DNA from: Phialocephala subalpina
Taxonomy: Eukaryota > Ascomycota > Leotiomycetes > Helotiales > Mollisiaceae
Length of the DNA stretch: 64,000 nt
Direction of reading: 5' to 3'
NCBI GenBank assembly: GCA_900073065.1
Contig: FJOG01000010.1
Location: 579,178 to 643,177, forward strand
Below the pieces are notes generated by a model. That model was not told the origin of the DNA. It saw only the letters and a program-made list of their open reading frames with translations, and made no database searches. Positions 23,703 to 33,990 of this stretch are shown piece by piece; position 1 is the stretch's first letter; each line of letters opens with the position of its first letter. The position numbers were made by a program, and so were the translations under genes.

Positions 23703-24120
23703 TCATTCCACCTTCGACAATCTTTCCTTCATAGTCTCGTTCTCGGCCCTCAATCCGCTGACCTCGGCCTCCAGGGCCTTGCATCTCTCCTCAGTGGATG
23801 TTGACTCCTTCACGTTTTAATTCTGCTTCTCTTCCACGGCATAACATTGCGCTTCAAGTAGGGCGGTGGTGAACTGTGAACGATTAGCTTATGAGAAAAG
23901 ACGTCTCCGGCTCGACTCACTCCTCCGAGTAAGAAGTTGGACTGACGGCAATCGCGTCGTCCATCTCCTCGTCATACCCGATGCTTCCAAACTTCTCGGC
24001 GAATGAATAGCCGCTCTGGGTATGGTTTGACTGGGGTTTGATTGCAAGCCAGAAGTCCTGCCGTGTTCTGGACTTGGACTCTCCATCATGATACTCCGAA
24101 GTAACCAGCGACAGAGGCGC
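23703..24120 (-). pseudogene. Coding relic with C-terminal coiled coil
   Basis: On the minus strand one frame reads RTRQDFWLAIKPQSNHTQSG and then SFAEKFGSIGYDEEMDD, and ends its exon at a GTGAGT donor after SPTSYSEE (about 23930). Further down, TTALLEAQCYAVEEKQN is followed by TAA and then ERCKALEAEVSGLRAENETM, a leucine-heptad coiled coil ending in TGA at 23703. The in-frame TAA and the lack of an in-phase acceptor suggest decay. Family not recognised. Confidence 0.35.
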
Positions 24121-24479
24121 TGCGGGGTTCTGGGCTTGGACTCGAACGCCTCATCATTGCCCGAGACGAGAAGGCACCGTTCGATTCCGTGGTTACGAGA
24201 GTAATCGAGGCGCATCGAATATTGTAGTTGACCGGCTAGGTCTCTCAGCCTTCGGCGGTGTAGGAAGTAAGGGTGTGGTGCGCGGAGATTGTCCAGAGTG
24301 TGGCCGTACTGGCGTCAGGAGATGTGAGGACAATTGCAATTCGACATTGATGAAAATCTCCAAGTTGGGTGAACTTAAACTGTAACTAAAACGGGAGAGC
24401 TTAATCGCCATGATAAAGACCACAGACTGATGTACAATCGGTTCCAAGGGTTGTCCGTGAATCACGTGCTAAAGTATCG

Positions 24480-25275
24480 CTAATGTAAATCTCTAATAAC
24501 TAAATAACTATTTAAGTAATTAATATAATATATATATTAAAATAAAGCTCAATTAATTCTCTTTTCAAAAAATATAAAATATAAAACTTTAAATTTTATA
24601 ATAAAATCTTTATTTAAAANNNNNNNNNNNNNNNNNNNNNNNNNNNNNNNNNNNNNNNNNNNNNNNNNNNNNNNNNNNNNNNNNNNNNNNNNNNNNNNNN
24701 NNNNNNNNNNNNNNNNNNNNNNNNNNNNNNNNNNNNNNNNNNNNNNNNNNNNNNNNNNNNNNNNNNNNNNNNNNNNNNNNNNNNNNNNNNNNNNNNNNNN
24801 NNNNNNNNNNNNNNNNNNNNNNNNNNNNNNNNNNNNNNNNNNNNNNNNNNNNNNNNNNNNNNNNNNNNNNNNNNNNNNNNNNNNNNNNNNNNNNNNNNNN
24901 NNNNNNNNNNNNNNNNNNNNNNNNNNNNNNNNNNNNNNNNNNNNNNNNNNNNNNNNNNNNNNNNNNNNNNNNNNNNNNNNNNNNNNNNNNNNNNNNNNNN
25001 NNNNNNNNNNNNNNNNNNNNNNNNNNNNNNNNNNNNNNNNNTTTTTTTTAAAGAAATTTGAAATTTTCAAAATATAGTATTTTTTGGATTTTCGTAGATT
25101 TTCGCTTAATTTTAATATATTTTAATTAAAATTTTAATATTAAAATTGAAAATTTATATAGAAAAATAGGTTCGGAATCTAAAATTAAAGTTTTAAGTTA
25201 AAATGTCTATATATTGTAAAATAAATTAATTTTAAAGGCAAATGTACCGATTTCATATATAAAAAATTCACGGAT
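24480..25275. repeat. AT-rich island around assembly gap
   Basis: 24480-24619 and 25042-25275 are almost pure A and T with short homopolymers, in contrast to the flanks. This is the texture of heavily RIP-mutated repeats. The middle (24620-25041) is 422 N. No protein block can be read. Confidence 0.7.
24620..25041. other. Assembly gap (N)
   Basis: 422 undetermined bases inside the AT-rich island. Confidence 0.99.
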
Positions 25276-25395
25276 AACCCCTGGAACCGATTGTACAAAA
25301 TAAAACAGAGATTTCAAGATCGCACGTAGGTGCACATCAAAGAAAACGGCTATGCTCGAATACTTCCCCCTTCAGCAGCACCAGGCGTCGCACCT

Positions 25396-26364
25396 CTACT
25401 TCCCAATGTCGAACTTCTGCCTCTCCTCCTCGCTAGTCGACACATTCTTGATCGTCCAGTCCCACAGATCATGCTGCTTCTTCTCATCATGGCTATCCAC
25501 ACTCGACGGTATCGTCTTCCGCATCTCGAAGTAGACGCCGGTTTCCTCCTTCACATCCGCACTTATTGCGACCCACGCCAAGTTCTCTCCTGACTCTTTT
25601 GGCGTATGGACATTGCCATGAAACATAATCTTCAACAGCCATATCAGCCTAGGGAGAACATGATGCCACACGAATAACAGAGTGGCAGAGGCGTCTCTAG
25701 CCAGTCCGGTGCCAGGCATGAGTCCTGGGTCGAACGCCACGACCGTCAAATGTTTGCCTTCGCTGGAGAGTGCTGAGAAGCGACGATTCAAGGCATATGT
25801 CCAGAGAAGGTTCGTCAACTTGCTCGTAGAGTATCGTTGTCGTCCAGGAGTCTTCTCAGCTCCCGGCTTGGGATGTGCGAGCTCCTCCGCAGTGTTGTAT
25901 ACCGCATCGGGGAGCCCAGACTTCTGCGCAGGGTCGTGGGTCCCGCTTGAAACGACGACGACTCGAGCGTTGTCTGTCATGAACGGGTATAACAGATGGA
26001 ACAGGAGAGCGTGTCCGACTTGATTGACTCCGAACGTGGCCTCCAGTCCATCATCTGTGTATTTGATTCCTTCCGGGTGCTGCAGTCCTGCATTCAGGAG
26101 GAGGTGGTTGATCGGTGGATACTTCTTGCTTTCCCAGACATTGACGAAGGAGCGAATCTTGGCGAAGGAACCAAGGTCGAGCGGCATGAAAAGGGCATTC
26201 TTTTGACGAAGGGTGCTGTTGATTGTTGTGGCAGAGGAGTTTGGATCGGTTCTTGAGGCAACGACGACGAGGTATTCGGGGTGTTTGCGAGCAATTTCGA
26301 GTGCGGCATAGTATCCCAGGCCTTGGGCACCGCCTGTGATCAGGACAGCGTTCGTGTACGACAT
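25396..26364 (-). CDS. Short-chain dehydrogenase/reductase
   Basis: Single-exon frame of 322 residues starting MSYTNAVLITGGAQGLGYYA. It shows the NAD(P) glycine motif TGGAQGLG (residues 10-17), the NAG motif (91-93), Ser139/140 and the catalytic YSTSK pair (Tyr178, Lys182), then the PG motif after it. The size and the long insert after the active site (a hydrophobic stretch at about 225-247, LLFVWHHVLPRLIWLLKIMF) resemble the retinol dehydrogenase or protochlorophyllide reductase-like group of classical SDRs, which are NADP-dependent oxidoreductases. That stretch may attach it to a membrane. No pathway context: it sits between an AT-rich gap and a transposon island. Reading frame and motifs are intact. 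Confidence 0.88.
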   Translation of the reverse strand: MSYTNAVLITGGAQGLGYYAALEIARKHPEYLVVVASRTDPNSSATTINSTLRQKNALFMPLDLGSFAKIRSFVNVWESKKYPPINHLLLNAGLQHPEGIKYTDDGLEATFGVNQVGHALLFHLLYPFMTDNARVVVVSSGTHDPAQKSGLPDAVYNTAEELAHPKPGAEKTPGRQRYSTSKLTNLLWTYALNRRFSALSSEGKHLTVVAFDPGLMPGTGLARDASATLLFVWHHVLPRLIWLLKIMFHGNVHTPKESGENLAWVAISADVKEETGVYFEMRKTIPSSVDSHDEKKQHDLWDWTIKNVSTSEEERQKFDIGK

Positions 26365-27010
26365 GTCGACTTGAAGAGTTGTGTATCAAAGTTTGGATAG
26401 ATACTTTTAATAATCAGACAAATAGATCAGGGACGGTCGAATCTTGGATAGAGGATTTTGCTATAAATGGATGTCCAACTTGGAGATGTTGGTCAAGTCG
26501 GGGTCCCAGATGGATGCAGACTTGCAGAAAGCCACATCCTGAGCCCTTTATAACAAAAAGGAAAGGAAGGAAATGACCCAGGCACCGAGAACATGTCGTC
26601 AACAGGAGACTATGGACTTTACTCGAGGAGAACTGCAGGTACCGTTCTCTCCATGATCATAAGGGCATTAACCACATTTGGGTCCGTGCAGCTGCCCACG
26701 AGAATGAAACATCGACCTTGATGGGACGGATACCGATTTAGTCTATGGAGAACGACAGTAGGTTGACATATCCCACCACTGCATTAAGTCGGCATGTCGA
26801 TCATGCCACTCAATGCAGCCGTCGCGAGGGAAATGAAATGTTCAGGGGAGATTTGAGTTGGAAGAAGAGAGGACGAAGTTGACGATGCGAAGTTATGGCG
26901 ACCCGTGGACCACCATCCGGTTCATGAGCCAATGATAAACAGTACCTAGCGGGTAGTAAAGTGGAAACGACGGTGCCGTTCGCCTATCAAAACTCGAGTG
27001 GCTTAGTAAG
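26365..27010. other. Upstream region of the SDR gene
   Basis: 646 bp with no gene; presumably the SDR promoter up to the transposon boundary. Confidence 0.5.
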
Positions 27011-27091
27011 GGCGGACCATAGCGGCCAAAAGTATTAGTGCCGATTTTTCTCAACTTTTGATACTCACACCCCACCCCCTAACGCAGACTA

Positions 27092-28529
27092 CGGAGGTAC
27101 AGCCCATAAGTATTCAATATCCGCTAGTAAGGGGGGCCCCTGGTGTCAACAACACTTAGCCTAAACAAGTAATACACCATCAAAATGCTTCTAGCACGCG
27201 TTTCTACTTAGTTTTTGGGATATTTTAATGATTTGAATATAAAATGTAAAGTGATTTATATTCTTATAGTATTTAATACTTAGTGAAAAGCCCTTTAGCT
27301 TTAATAACTGCTTCACATCGTGCTTTCATGCTATAAATCAACTCCTCAAACTCATGCTTCTCGACTTTATCTCATGCCTCTTTTATAGCTTGCCTTAAAG
27401 TATTATACCCTATTTTCTCAGGGAAATAGTCTTGAAGGTAGTTCTTTATGATATGCCATACTCTCTCAATAAGATTTAAATCAGGAGAAAAAGGAGGCCA
27501 ATAAATCACAATAATTCCACGCTCTTTAAGCTCTTTTTTTGTTTCTCTAGCTATATATCCAGGAGTTCCATTTTGCATAAGCTTCAAGTGTATGCCTTCT
27601 CTCCTCATTAACTCGATATACCCATGGATAATAGGAACCGTGTGTGCATAATAAGACTCCTAATAAATAGAGCCCTGGTCCTTCTCTCAAAATATACTAA
27701 GTCTTTTCATATATCCATGAAAACAGCCCCAAAATATCCATCCTTTCTTTCTCTGGTACTTCTCTATAATGCAAGTAAGATCCCACTTTTCTCCTGCACG
27801 CCTAGTTACCTAAGTACGTGTATGCCTTCTACTTGTTACCCATGTCTCGTCCGTCCAAAGGATCTCATACCATTGCTCAAGTATCCAATTAACATGCTCC
27901 AAAGCCCAAGCATAACGTATCCTTTGATTCTTCTCAGTTATAGGGGGCTTTCGTATAGCTAATCGTCGGTGGAAGCTTTCTCTTAAAAGTGCAAATCTAA
28001 TAACTTGCTTTTTGACTCCAAAATCCATCACTTTTGCCAACTATTAGAATAATATTCTTCGGTTCTTAGAGGACGCGCAAACGAATTCGATTAGCTTTTC
28101 GACTTGAGCTTAAGAAAAGATTAGAGGACGGCCGGATCTCTTGGTAGGGGTAGCTTTAGTAAAACAAGCGCGTTGAATTTGATTCCATGTTAGCGCAAAA
28201 GGTAAACGGTGCTAGATTTGCTTATAAGACTAGCCTATAGAATTAAGCAAGCGTATATCGCGTCTCTAATCTCTTGTCAAGTCGGGAGCTTTGGGTCTCT
28301 TGATAGGAGGGTAAGGAATAGGGCCTAAAGGCTCAAGAGAGTTCAAAATCAGTGATAAATCCATTGTAATAATGCTTTGTTTACTGGATTATACTCAAGA
28401 ATCATAGGGAACGCGTGCTAAGAGCATTTTGGAAGTGGATCTAGTATATTGCCTAATTAAGGTAAGTATTATTTACGCTAGGGGCCCCCCTTACTAGCGG
28501 ATATTAAATACTTATGGGCTGTACCTCAG
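27092..28529 (-). mobile_element. Tc1/mariner transposon, degenerate, nested
   Basis: 1438 bp flanked by TA on both sides (27090-27091, 28530-28531). The inverted ends, about 45 bp long, contain GAGGTACAGCCCATAAGTAT and then CCGCTAGTAAGGGGGGCCCC with very few mismatches. The host sequence resumes at TAGCGCATACACCC, exactly where the second copy of the host element reads CAGCGCATACACCC without the insertion. It carries the transposase relic described below. Confidence 0.9.
27372..28290 (-). pseudogene. Tc1/mariner DDE transposase relic
   Basis: Order on the minus strand: a helix-turn-helix region (PTKRSGRPLIF, VEKLIEFVCASSKNRR), then RRLAIRKPPITEKNQRIRYA, then WALEHVNWILEQWYEILWTD with the first catalytic Asp (ILWTDETWV). 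Next come the second block, LKLMQNGTPGY, and the third, YWPPFSPDLNLIERVWHIIK, with the final acidic residue. Several stops lie in the 5' part at positions where Gln is usual, there is a break near 27610-27810, and the second catalytic Asp (usually QDNAPGH) is replaced by Gly. Dead copy. Confidence 0.85.
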
Positions 28530-29143
28530 TATAGCGCATACACCCTAAAATTATAGCGCACTATACCCTATAACTCGTGTACTACAGATTATAGTAGTAT
28601 ACTACACTCACTTTATGCCTCTAGCGCACCGTTATTGCAAGAGATTAATTTAAAAAGTCTATAGTATGGCTTTAGTACTTAAAATGCGACCCCGCTATTT
28701 ATCCTTTAAACTCGCGTTTAACTTCATTTTTAATTTATAATAATATTAAAACTATAAATACAAATTATATTTTTAGAGTACTATTTAAAAAGTATTAAAA
28801 GAAGCTTTTAAATAATGCTATATTCTTATCTTTATGATAATTTTTCATGGGTTTATAAAGTAAATAAGTTGGTTTAAATGCGGCGTTCGTAGAAAATGGC
28901 CACTGATACTCTTGGCCGCTATAGTCCGCCGTCATAGTACCCCTATCCAAGTGCTTATGTCCTACTTCAACTTCGCGAAATACACAACACTTCCAGCGTT
29001 AAGGTCGAGGCTTAGTCACAAGTTCATTCATAAGCTCAACGGGTTGGAAGGTGTCCTCCGAAACCTCACCTGCCGTTCTCTATTTTCCTTTTCCCTTCCC
29101 ATCTCGTTTTCTATCCTAATCGACTACCCTGCTCATTTCTAAA

Positions 29144-30691
29144 ATGGGATCTCGGGGCACGGTAACAGCTGCTGGCCCTGACCCTCTGCCCTCGCAACTC
29201 CTGCACTACAATTCAACATATCGAGTCCTCTTCTGCACGGAATGCAAGTATGCGATCCAACCAACCGGCATCGTCCGGCATCTCAAAGAAATCCACCACA
29301 TCCGACGATCCCGCAGACGTCCCTTCACTCAATATGCCTCAAAGTTCGACCTCGCTTCACCAGAAGAAGTATTTCAAACCTCAATTTATGAATTCCCTGT
29401 TCCAGGGTTACCGATCTGGGAAGGTTTGAGATGTGAGGAGAAGGGATGTGGGCATCTCTGTATAAGTGAGAAGAGGATGAGGAGTCATTGGATGAGTGAA
29501 CATGTACGTCAAGGACGTGGGAAAGATGTTGATTGGAAGGAAGCTAGACTGCAAACTTTCTTCAGAGGGAACCTACTGAGATACTTTACTGAACAGGAGG
29601 AAGAGAAAGTTGGGGCGGTGAAAGAGAGATGGCTCCCACGTTGCGTTCTCTATGACACTCTGGGTCATGCGAGACAGGCTACCGAGCAATCTATCATGGA
29701 CGCTGTAACTCAGGATATCGCCCACTTGATCGATGACCTCGAGTTAGAACCCCAGAACTCTTTAGATGAGAAGGACTCTTTCCTATTACAACACTACATC
29801 GACCACACCGCTTCAAGTATCGCCACGGACCCAGCAACCTTGAAACTATGGCAAGAAAGCGTCCCGTACCTTGCCCGCTCGGAAAAATTCCTCCTCCATG
29901 GCATTCTTGCCCTATCAGCTCTCCATCTAGCTCATGTGACGCCATCAGACTCTCCGCTCCACTCCCAGTACCTACTCTCCGCTACCACGCACCAGGATGC
30001 CGCTATGCCCGTATTCCGCTCTGCAATTGCGGCAGTAACACCAGACACCTGCCACGCCGTATTCGTTTTCTCGCACATCCTCGTCCTGTATTGCTTCGCT
30101 TCAGAATCCCAAGACGAGCGATTGTTCATAGTTGCTCCTACTCCAGATCTATCACCTGTATGGCTTCAGTTCCTGAGAGCTGGATGTAGGCTACTCTGTC
30201 ATGTGTGGGATGATTTGGAGGAAGGGCCTGTGAGGGCTCTGGCGTCTGCGTGGGAGATTCCCGAACTAGAGCTCAATGAAGGGAGGACGCTATTCGTTAA
30301 GCAGTTGATGTCTTTCATTCCTGCTAGGGAGTCGCAAGATGCTTGGCCGGAGGAAGAGGACAAAATTTATACTGAAACTGCGATTCTCTTGGGCAGAGCG
30401 TTCTCAAATGTAGTCTTGGGAACGACTTTCACGACTTGGGATGCGCTGCGGATGTGGCCGACGTGTATCTCGATTGAGTATTTGGAGATGCTGAGGAAAC
30501 AGCATCCAGGAGCATTGGTGTTACTAGCGCACTATTGTGTATTGCTGAAAAGGATTGAAGGTAACTGGTACTTTGAAGGGAGAGCGACAGGACTTTTGAG
30601 AAGCGTGGTGGGATGCCTCGACCGGAAATGGATGGAGGCTGTAAGGTGGCCCATGAACGAGATAGGGATGGAGTACACCTGCTCAAGTTGA
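29144..30691 (+). CDS. Zinc-finger transcription factor: OrsD-type fingers plus Upc2-like fungal TF region
   Basis: Single exon, 515 residues, from MGSRGTVTAAGPDPLPSQLL. Residues about 20-125 carry two Cys/His sites, FCTECKYAIQPTGIVRHLKE with a following HH, and EEKGCGHLCISEKRMRSHWM with a following SEH. This is the layout of the OrsD-type (DUF3505) zinc domain. From residue about 235, LHGILALSALHLAHVTPSD, then HQDAAMPVFRSAIAAVTPD and AVFVFSHILVLYCFA, match the middle region of Upc2-like fungal transcription factors that normally follows a Zn2Cys6 cluster. So this is an unusual finger plus an ordinary regulatory body. It ends in WMEAVRWPMNEIG. The TIR element ends 214 bp upstream of the ATG. 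Targets unknown; nuclear location is inference. Confidence 0.8.
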   Translation: MGSRGTVTAAGPDPLPSQLLHYNSTYRVLFCTECKYAIQPTGIVRHLKEIHHIRRSRRRPFTQYASKFDLASPEEVFQTSIYEFPVPGLPIWEGLRCEEKGCGHLCISEKRMRSHWMSEHVRQGRGKDVDWKEARLQTFFRGNLLRYFTEQEEEKVGAVKERWLPRCVLYDTLGHARQATEQSIMDAVTQDIAHLIDDLELEPQNSLDEKDSFLLQHYIDHTASSIATDPATLKLWQESVPYLARSEKFLLHGILALSALHLAHVTPSDSPLHSQYLLSATTHQDAAMPVFRSAIAAVTPDTCHAVFVFSHILVLYCFASESQDERLFIVAPTPDLSPVWLQFLRAGCRLLCHVWDDLEEGPVRALASAWEIPELELNEGRTLFVKQLMSFIPARESQDAWPEEEDKIYTETAILLGRAFSNVVLGTTFTTWDALRMWPTCISIEYLEMLRKQHPGALVLLAHYCVLLKRIEGNWYFEGRATGLLRSVVGCLDRKWMEAVRWPMNEIGMEYTCSS

Positions 30692-30998
30692 TTGAATCTG
30701 GGTGTGCGCTTCATACGTGCCTTCCCCTGGGCTTCGCATCGATATATCGATGAACGGACAAGTTGCGCTTTCTTTCTGGCGCCAGTCAGCGCCAGTAACG
30801 CCGTTACCGTACAATAAAGTCGTGGAATGCTGTGGACAAGGCGATGTCTGAACTAATCATGACGACTTTTGTATGTGCAATGTATGCTTGCTACTTCACA
30901 CTTCATACGGTTGCAAATACTATCGAAGCTCAAGTGCACCGCTTTCAATTTCAGCATAGCCCTAGCGCCTTTCAATGGACCTTGAGCCATAGCAAGCG

Positions 30999-33129
30999 TT
31001 AATATGCCAACACTAGACACCTGCCTTCAAACACCTCTTTACGCACAAGCATGATTGTTGATGTGGGTACGCTACCTCCTCCACCTCCCTTCGGACACCA
31101 TACAGGCCCAGGCGCACAAGTGACTGCAGCAGTGTTGCCATTCGGGGATGGAGCTATTAGGTATAGACCCTTATGTGATTCAGTAATACCCTTGTGGGTG
31201 CTGATACACCACTCGTAGTTCCAAGTCCCTAGGAAGAGCCAGGATACGTCGGGGCAGGTGATGTCGACATGGCCAGCTTTAGAGGATATACTGCTTGCGT
31301 CACTCACATCGCAAAACCAGGGATAGTATTCACCTGCATCCGAGGATCCTTCCCCGGCCATATGGATGGTGGTAGTGGCTGTGATGTCCCGGATCATATT
31401 TTGAAGCTGTTCACGATTTCTGGAAACCTTTCTCTAGCATGATTCTAGGTTACAAGAGCCACGAGATAGTAGTGTCTTGCAATAAGACCATGAATGTTTG
31501 CTAGATTTGGTGAAGCCAAACCATTGATGGAGTCGCAGACGCCGTCCTTATCCCGGTATATGATGTTATATTCTATGATGGAGTCTGTGTACGGACATGT
31601 TGGTGGATCCCATGAAATATCGAAGCCGATTGGTGTTGCCTTGACCACAACATTAAAGGACAGAGGGCCCCGGAGTCGTAACAGGATGTGCGGTGGCAGA
31701 CAATACGGTCGTCCAATCGCCTTTGATGATATTGCCAGCGCTTGCGCGAACCCGGACATCATATACAAAATCATCAACAGGCCATCGGGCATCCCATCTG
31801 TTAGAAGAGACCATCTCGGTTGTGAAATCGGTAGTGCCAGAAATTCGGGATTGAACGTCGTAGTTGTACGCGCCGTAAACTGCAGCGAAGATGTCAACAA
31901 CGGCATACGATGGAGGCGAATCTGTAAGAAAATGAATTGCACAAGTAGACTTACCAGCATCCCAAGTTGCCTTGAGTCTACCAGAACTAGAGGACACCTG
32001 AAAATTTGAAGGCACTGGGAGTGGCCTTGCGGGAACGTGACTCGGTATAGCAAGTGTAGAAGTTCCAATTTGAAAATCAGCGACAAGAGTCTTTGTGAAG
32101 GCACGGGCAATCTGGTACTCTCCTAACGCATTGGGGTGAAGACCATCATAACCTGCAGGGCATGCGGTCGTGCCGCAGTCGTAATTCTCCTGTAACTTAA
32201 CCAGAGATATCGGCGACTGTGTCGTGCTCCAGCCCGGTATCGCATTGCTCAAAAGCGAGTTGTATATATCTGTATTCAGAGGGAGATCTTCCCGGCCAGT
32301 GATGAAAGTGCGCTGAGGTACATTTGCAACGGCAAATTTGAGGTTGGGATTTGCGGTACGAGCATTGGAGATCAGCGTTTTAATGCTGTCCAACGTACCG
32401 GCAGCGTCGCTATAGAACCAGCCCATGTCGTTAAAGCCAAGCATGAGCAACATCAGGTCAGGCTGATGAGCGGCAACGATGTCTTGTATCAGGCCCTTGT
32501 CGACAGCCGCTGCCCTTCCCCAGACAGCAAAATGATGGCTATCAAAGTTCGCTGAGACACCAACAGCATATCCTCCGCTACTCTTTACTGGATTTGTGGT
32601 TTGCGCAACTCTATAGAGGACTGTTTGCGATGGTGCTGAAGGTAGGTCGGGCTCTTGCGTGCCGACTGTCCAACGAATCAGCACTGTACAAGTCATCTTG
32701 GCGGGAGAGAACCCCAGAGCTGAGAGCTATCTCAGGAGCCTGCATGCAAACGAAGTGTTTCGGCCCCCAAGACAGCTTCAAGCTCCGGAACTTTCATACA
32801 TAAAGACAGCAATTTAGTGTGGGCATAGGCTTACCATAGGGCCCAACGAAATCAACAGCAATGCTTTGGTCTTGAAACCACTCCCAAATCCGATAGCGCC
32901 AAGTCCAATCACCCTGTGCACCCTGCGTCATTGAGTCACCTACAATCATGACTCTCATGCCAGCTTGTCGACCAGCGAGGCTCTCATCAGCCGGGCTGCT
33001 GGCATTGTCTGCAGCCCCTTTCTTGGCTTTCTCCATGGCAGCCAAGATTGCAGCAGTATCAGCCACAGGCGTGCTGGTTTGCAAAGGAGACACTAGGGCC
33101 GTCAATTGGCTCAGCAGTCTACAGATCAT
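30999..33129 (-). pseudogene. SGNH/GDSL esterase with Fn3 modules, C-terminally broken
   Basis: Exons 33129-32835, 32665-31955 and 31921-31653 still give a 424-residue frame. It has block I VMIVGDSMTQG, VGPYVGTQEPDLPSAPSQ, block III LGFNDMG and block V DGLHPNALGEY, so the catalytic Ser, Asn, Asp and His of a carbohydrate-esterase-like SGNH hydrolase are kept. A first fibronectin III module follows. The frame is then lost by one extra G in the GGGG run near 31663, after TAHPVTTPG. The next Fn3 module continues in another frame (VVKATPIGFDISWDPP) to a TAG replacing Trp in LVTW (about 31453). A further shift near 31400 leads into the last block, SDAGEYYPWF to GTWNYEWC, ending at 30999. Upstream start uncertain: ATG 33129 gives MICRLLSQL with no clear signal peptide. 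It may survive as a shorter enzyme. Confidence 0.75.
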
Positions 33130-33499
33130 GATTAGATATGTCTGCGGGAAGAGGGGTAGCCGGAATGCGCGCAAGTTGAGCTAGCTGAACAGAAACTGAA
33201 GACAAGAAACTTGAATGCCAAGAAGCGAGACGCAAATAATCAAGATTCAGAGTTGCATCCTCGACGCTCTAGAGTAGCCTTACTAAGAGAAACGAGAATT
33301 CGGTGGTGAGTCGTTGCTGCTAGCATGGGATATTTTGTGGTTGTTTGTATCAAGAAGGAGAGGTACGTTGGAATTTGAAACGATGTTGGAATTTGGACCG
33401 GGTACACGCTTTTTCAAGCCAAATTTGATTGGCTCGGATGATCCAAAAGTGTCGTTCACCAGGTCCGTGCCGTGCTAGCTACCCGACCACTGCCGACCA

Positions 33500-33990
33500 G
33501 TGCCGACCACTTCCCCCTCTTTACTCAGCCTCCTTCATTCCTCCTTCACAGCTTCACTCCGGAAGTCGCGGCCTCTACCCTCACCTTATACGGGAAATCT
33601 GACTTCCCAACCAAGCCTCGGTGCCATTCCGATGGATGTAATGGAGGGCATTGTCACGTTCCTGGTTCTACCTGACATTTATAGCATTCGATTAGTAACC
33701 AACAAAGTCAGTGAAAAGCCTCACAAGGGCGTCTTCAGAAGTCATTTTCGCACAAAGAAGATCCAATTGACTGCCGAGCAACAGCTCGAGCGCGCTGTTG
33801 GTGTCACACAACAACGGCGATCTGCTAACCTTCTCGAACATCTCACCTTAGTCAGCCTTCCAACGAGTGATTTGGGGCCGGATTCTCAGAAAAGAGAGCG
33901 TGGTGGGATGTCTCGACCAGAAATGGATGGAAGCTGTAAGGTGGCCTATGGAGGATATAGGTATGCGACAAGCCCTCTTAGCTTGAGAAA
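33500..33990 (+). pseudogene. Chimeric relic: F-box 5' part joined to transcription-factor 3' part
   Basis: 33630-33860 encodes an F-box-like start (MDVMEGIVTFLVLPDIYSIR, then TAEQQLERAVGVTQQR and SANLLEHLTLVS). From about 33896 the DNA instead matches the 3' end of the transcription factor gene at 30605-30670. In the matching frame it reads VVGCLDQKWMEAVRWPMEDI and ends in TGA, against VVGCLDRKWMEAVRWPMNEI in the gene. The two parts are in different frames, so neither protein is whole. Confidence 0.65.

Larger units (their letters stand above)
27011..28930. mobile_element. Small TIR element, copy 1, split by a mariner insertion
   Basis: The ends are near-perfect 30-bp inverted repeats (27011-27040 and 28901-28930) containing CATAGCGGCCAAAAGTAT or a one-base variant. 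Without the nested mariner it is about 480 bp and non-coding. The same element occurs at 59536-62320 in the opposite orientation: its subterminal sequence (for example AACTTTTGATACTCACAC and GCATACACCCTAAAATTATA) and the region near the other end (TTAAACTCGCGTTTAACTT) are shared. I see no clear target duplication, only TAGTA a few bases outside each end. Confidence 0.85.

Noticed and set aside
24549..25070. 173-codon frame across the N gap
   Set aside because: Almost entirely undetermined residues; the flanks are AT-rich low-complexity DNA.
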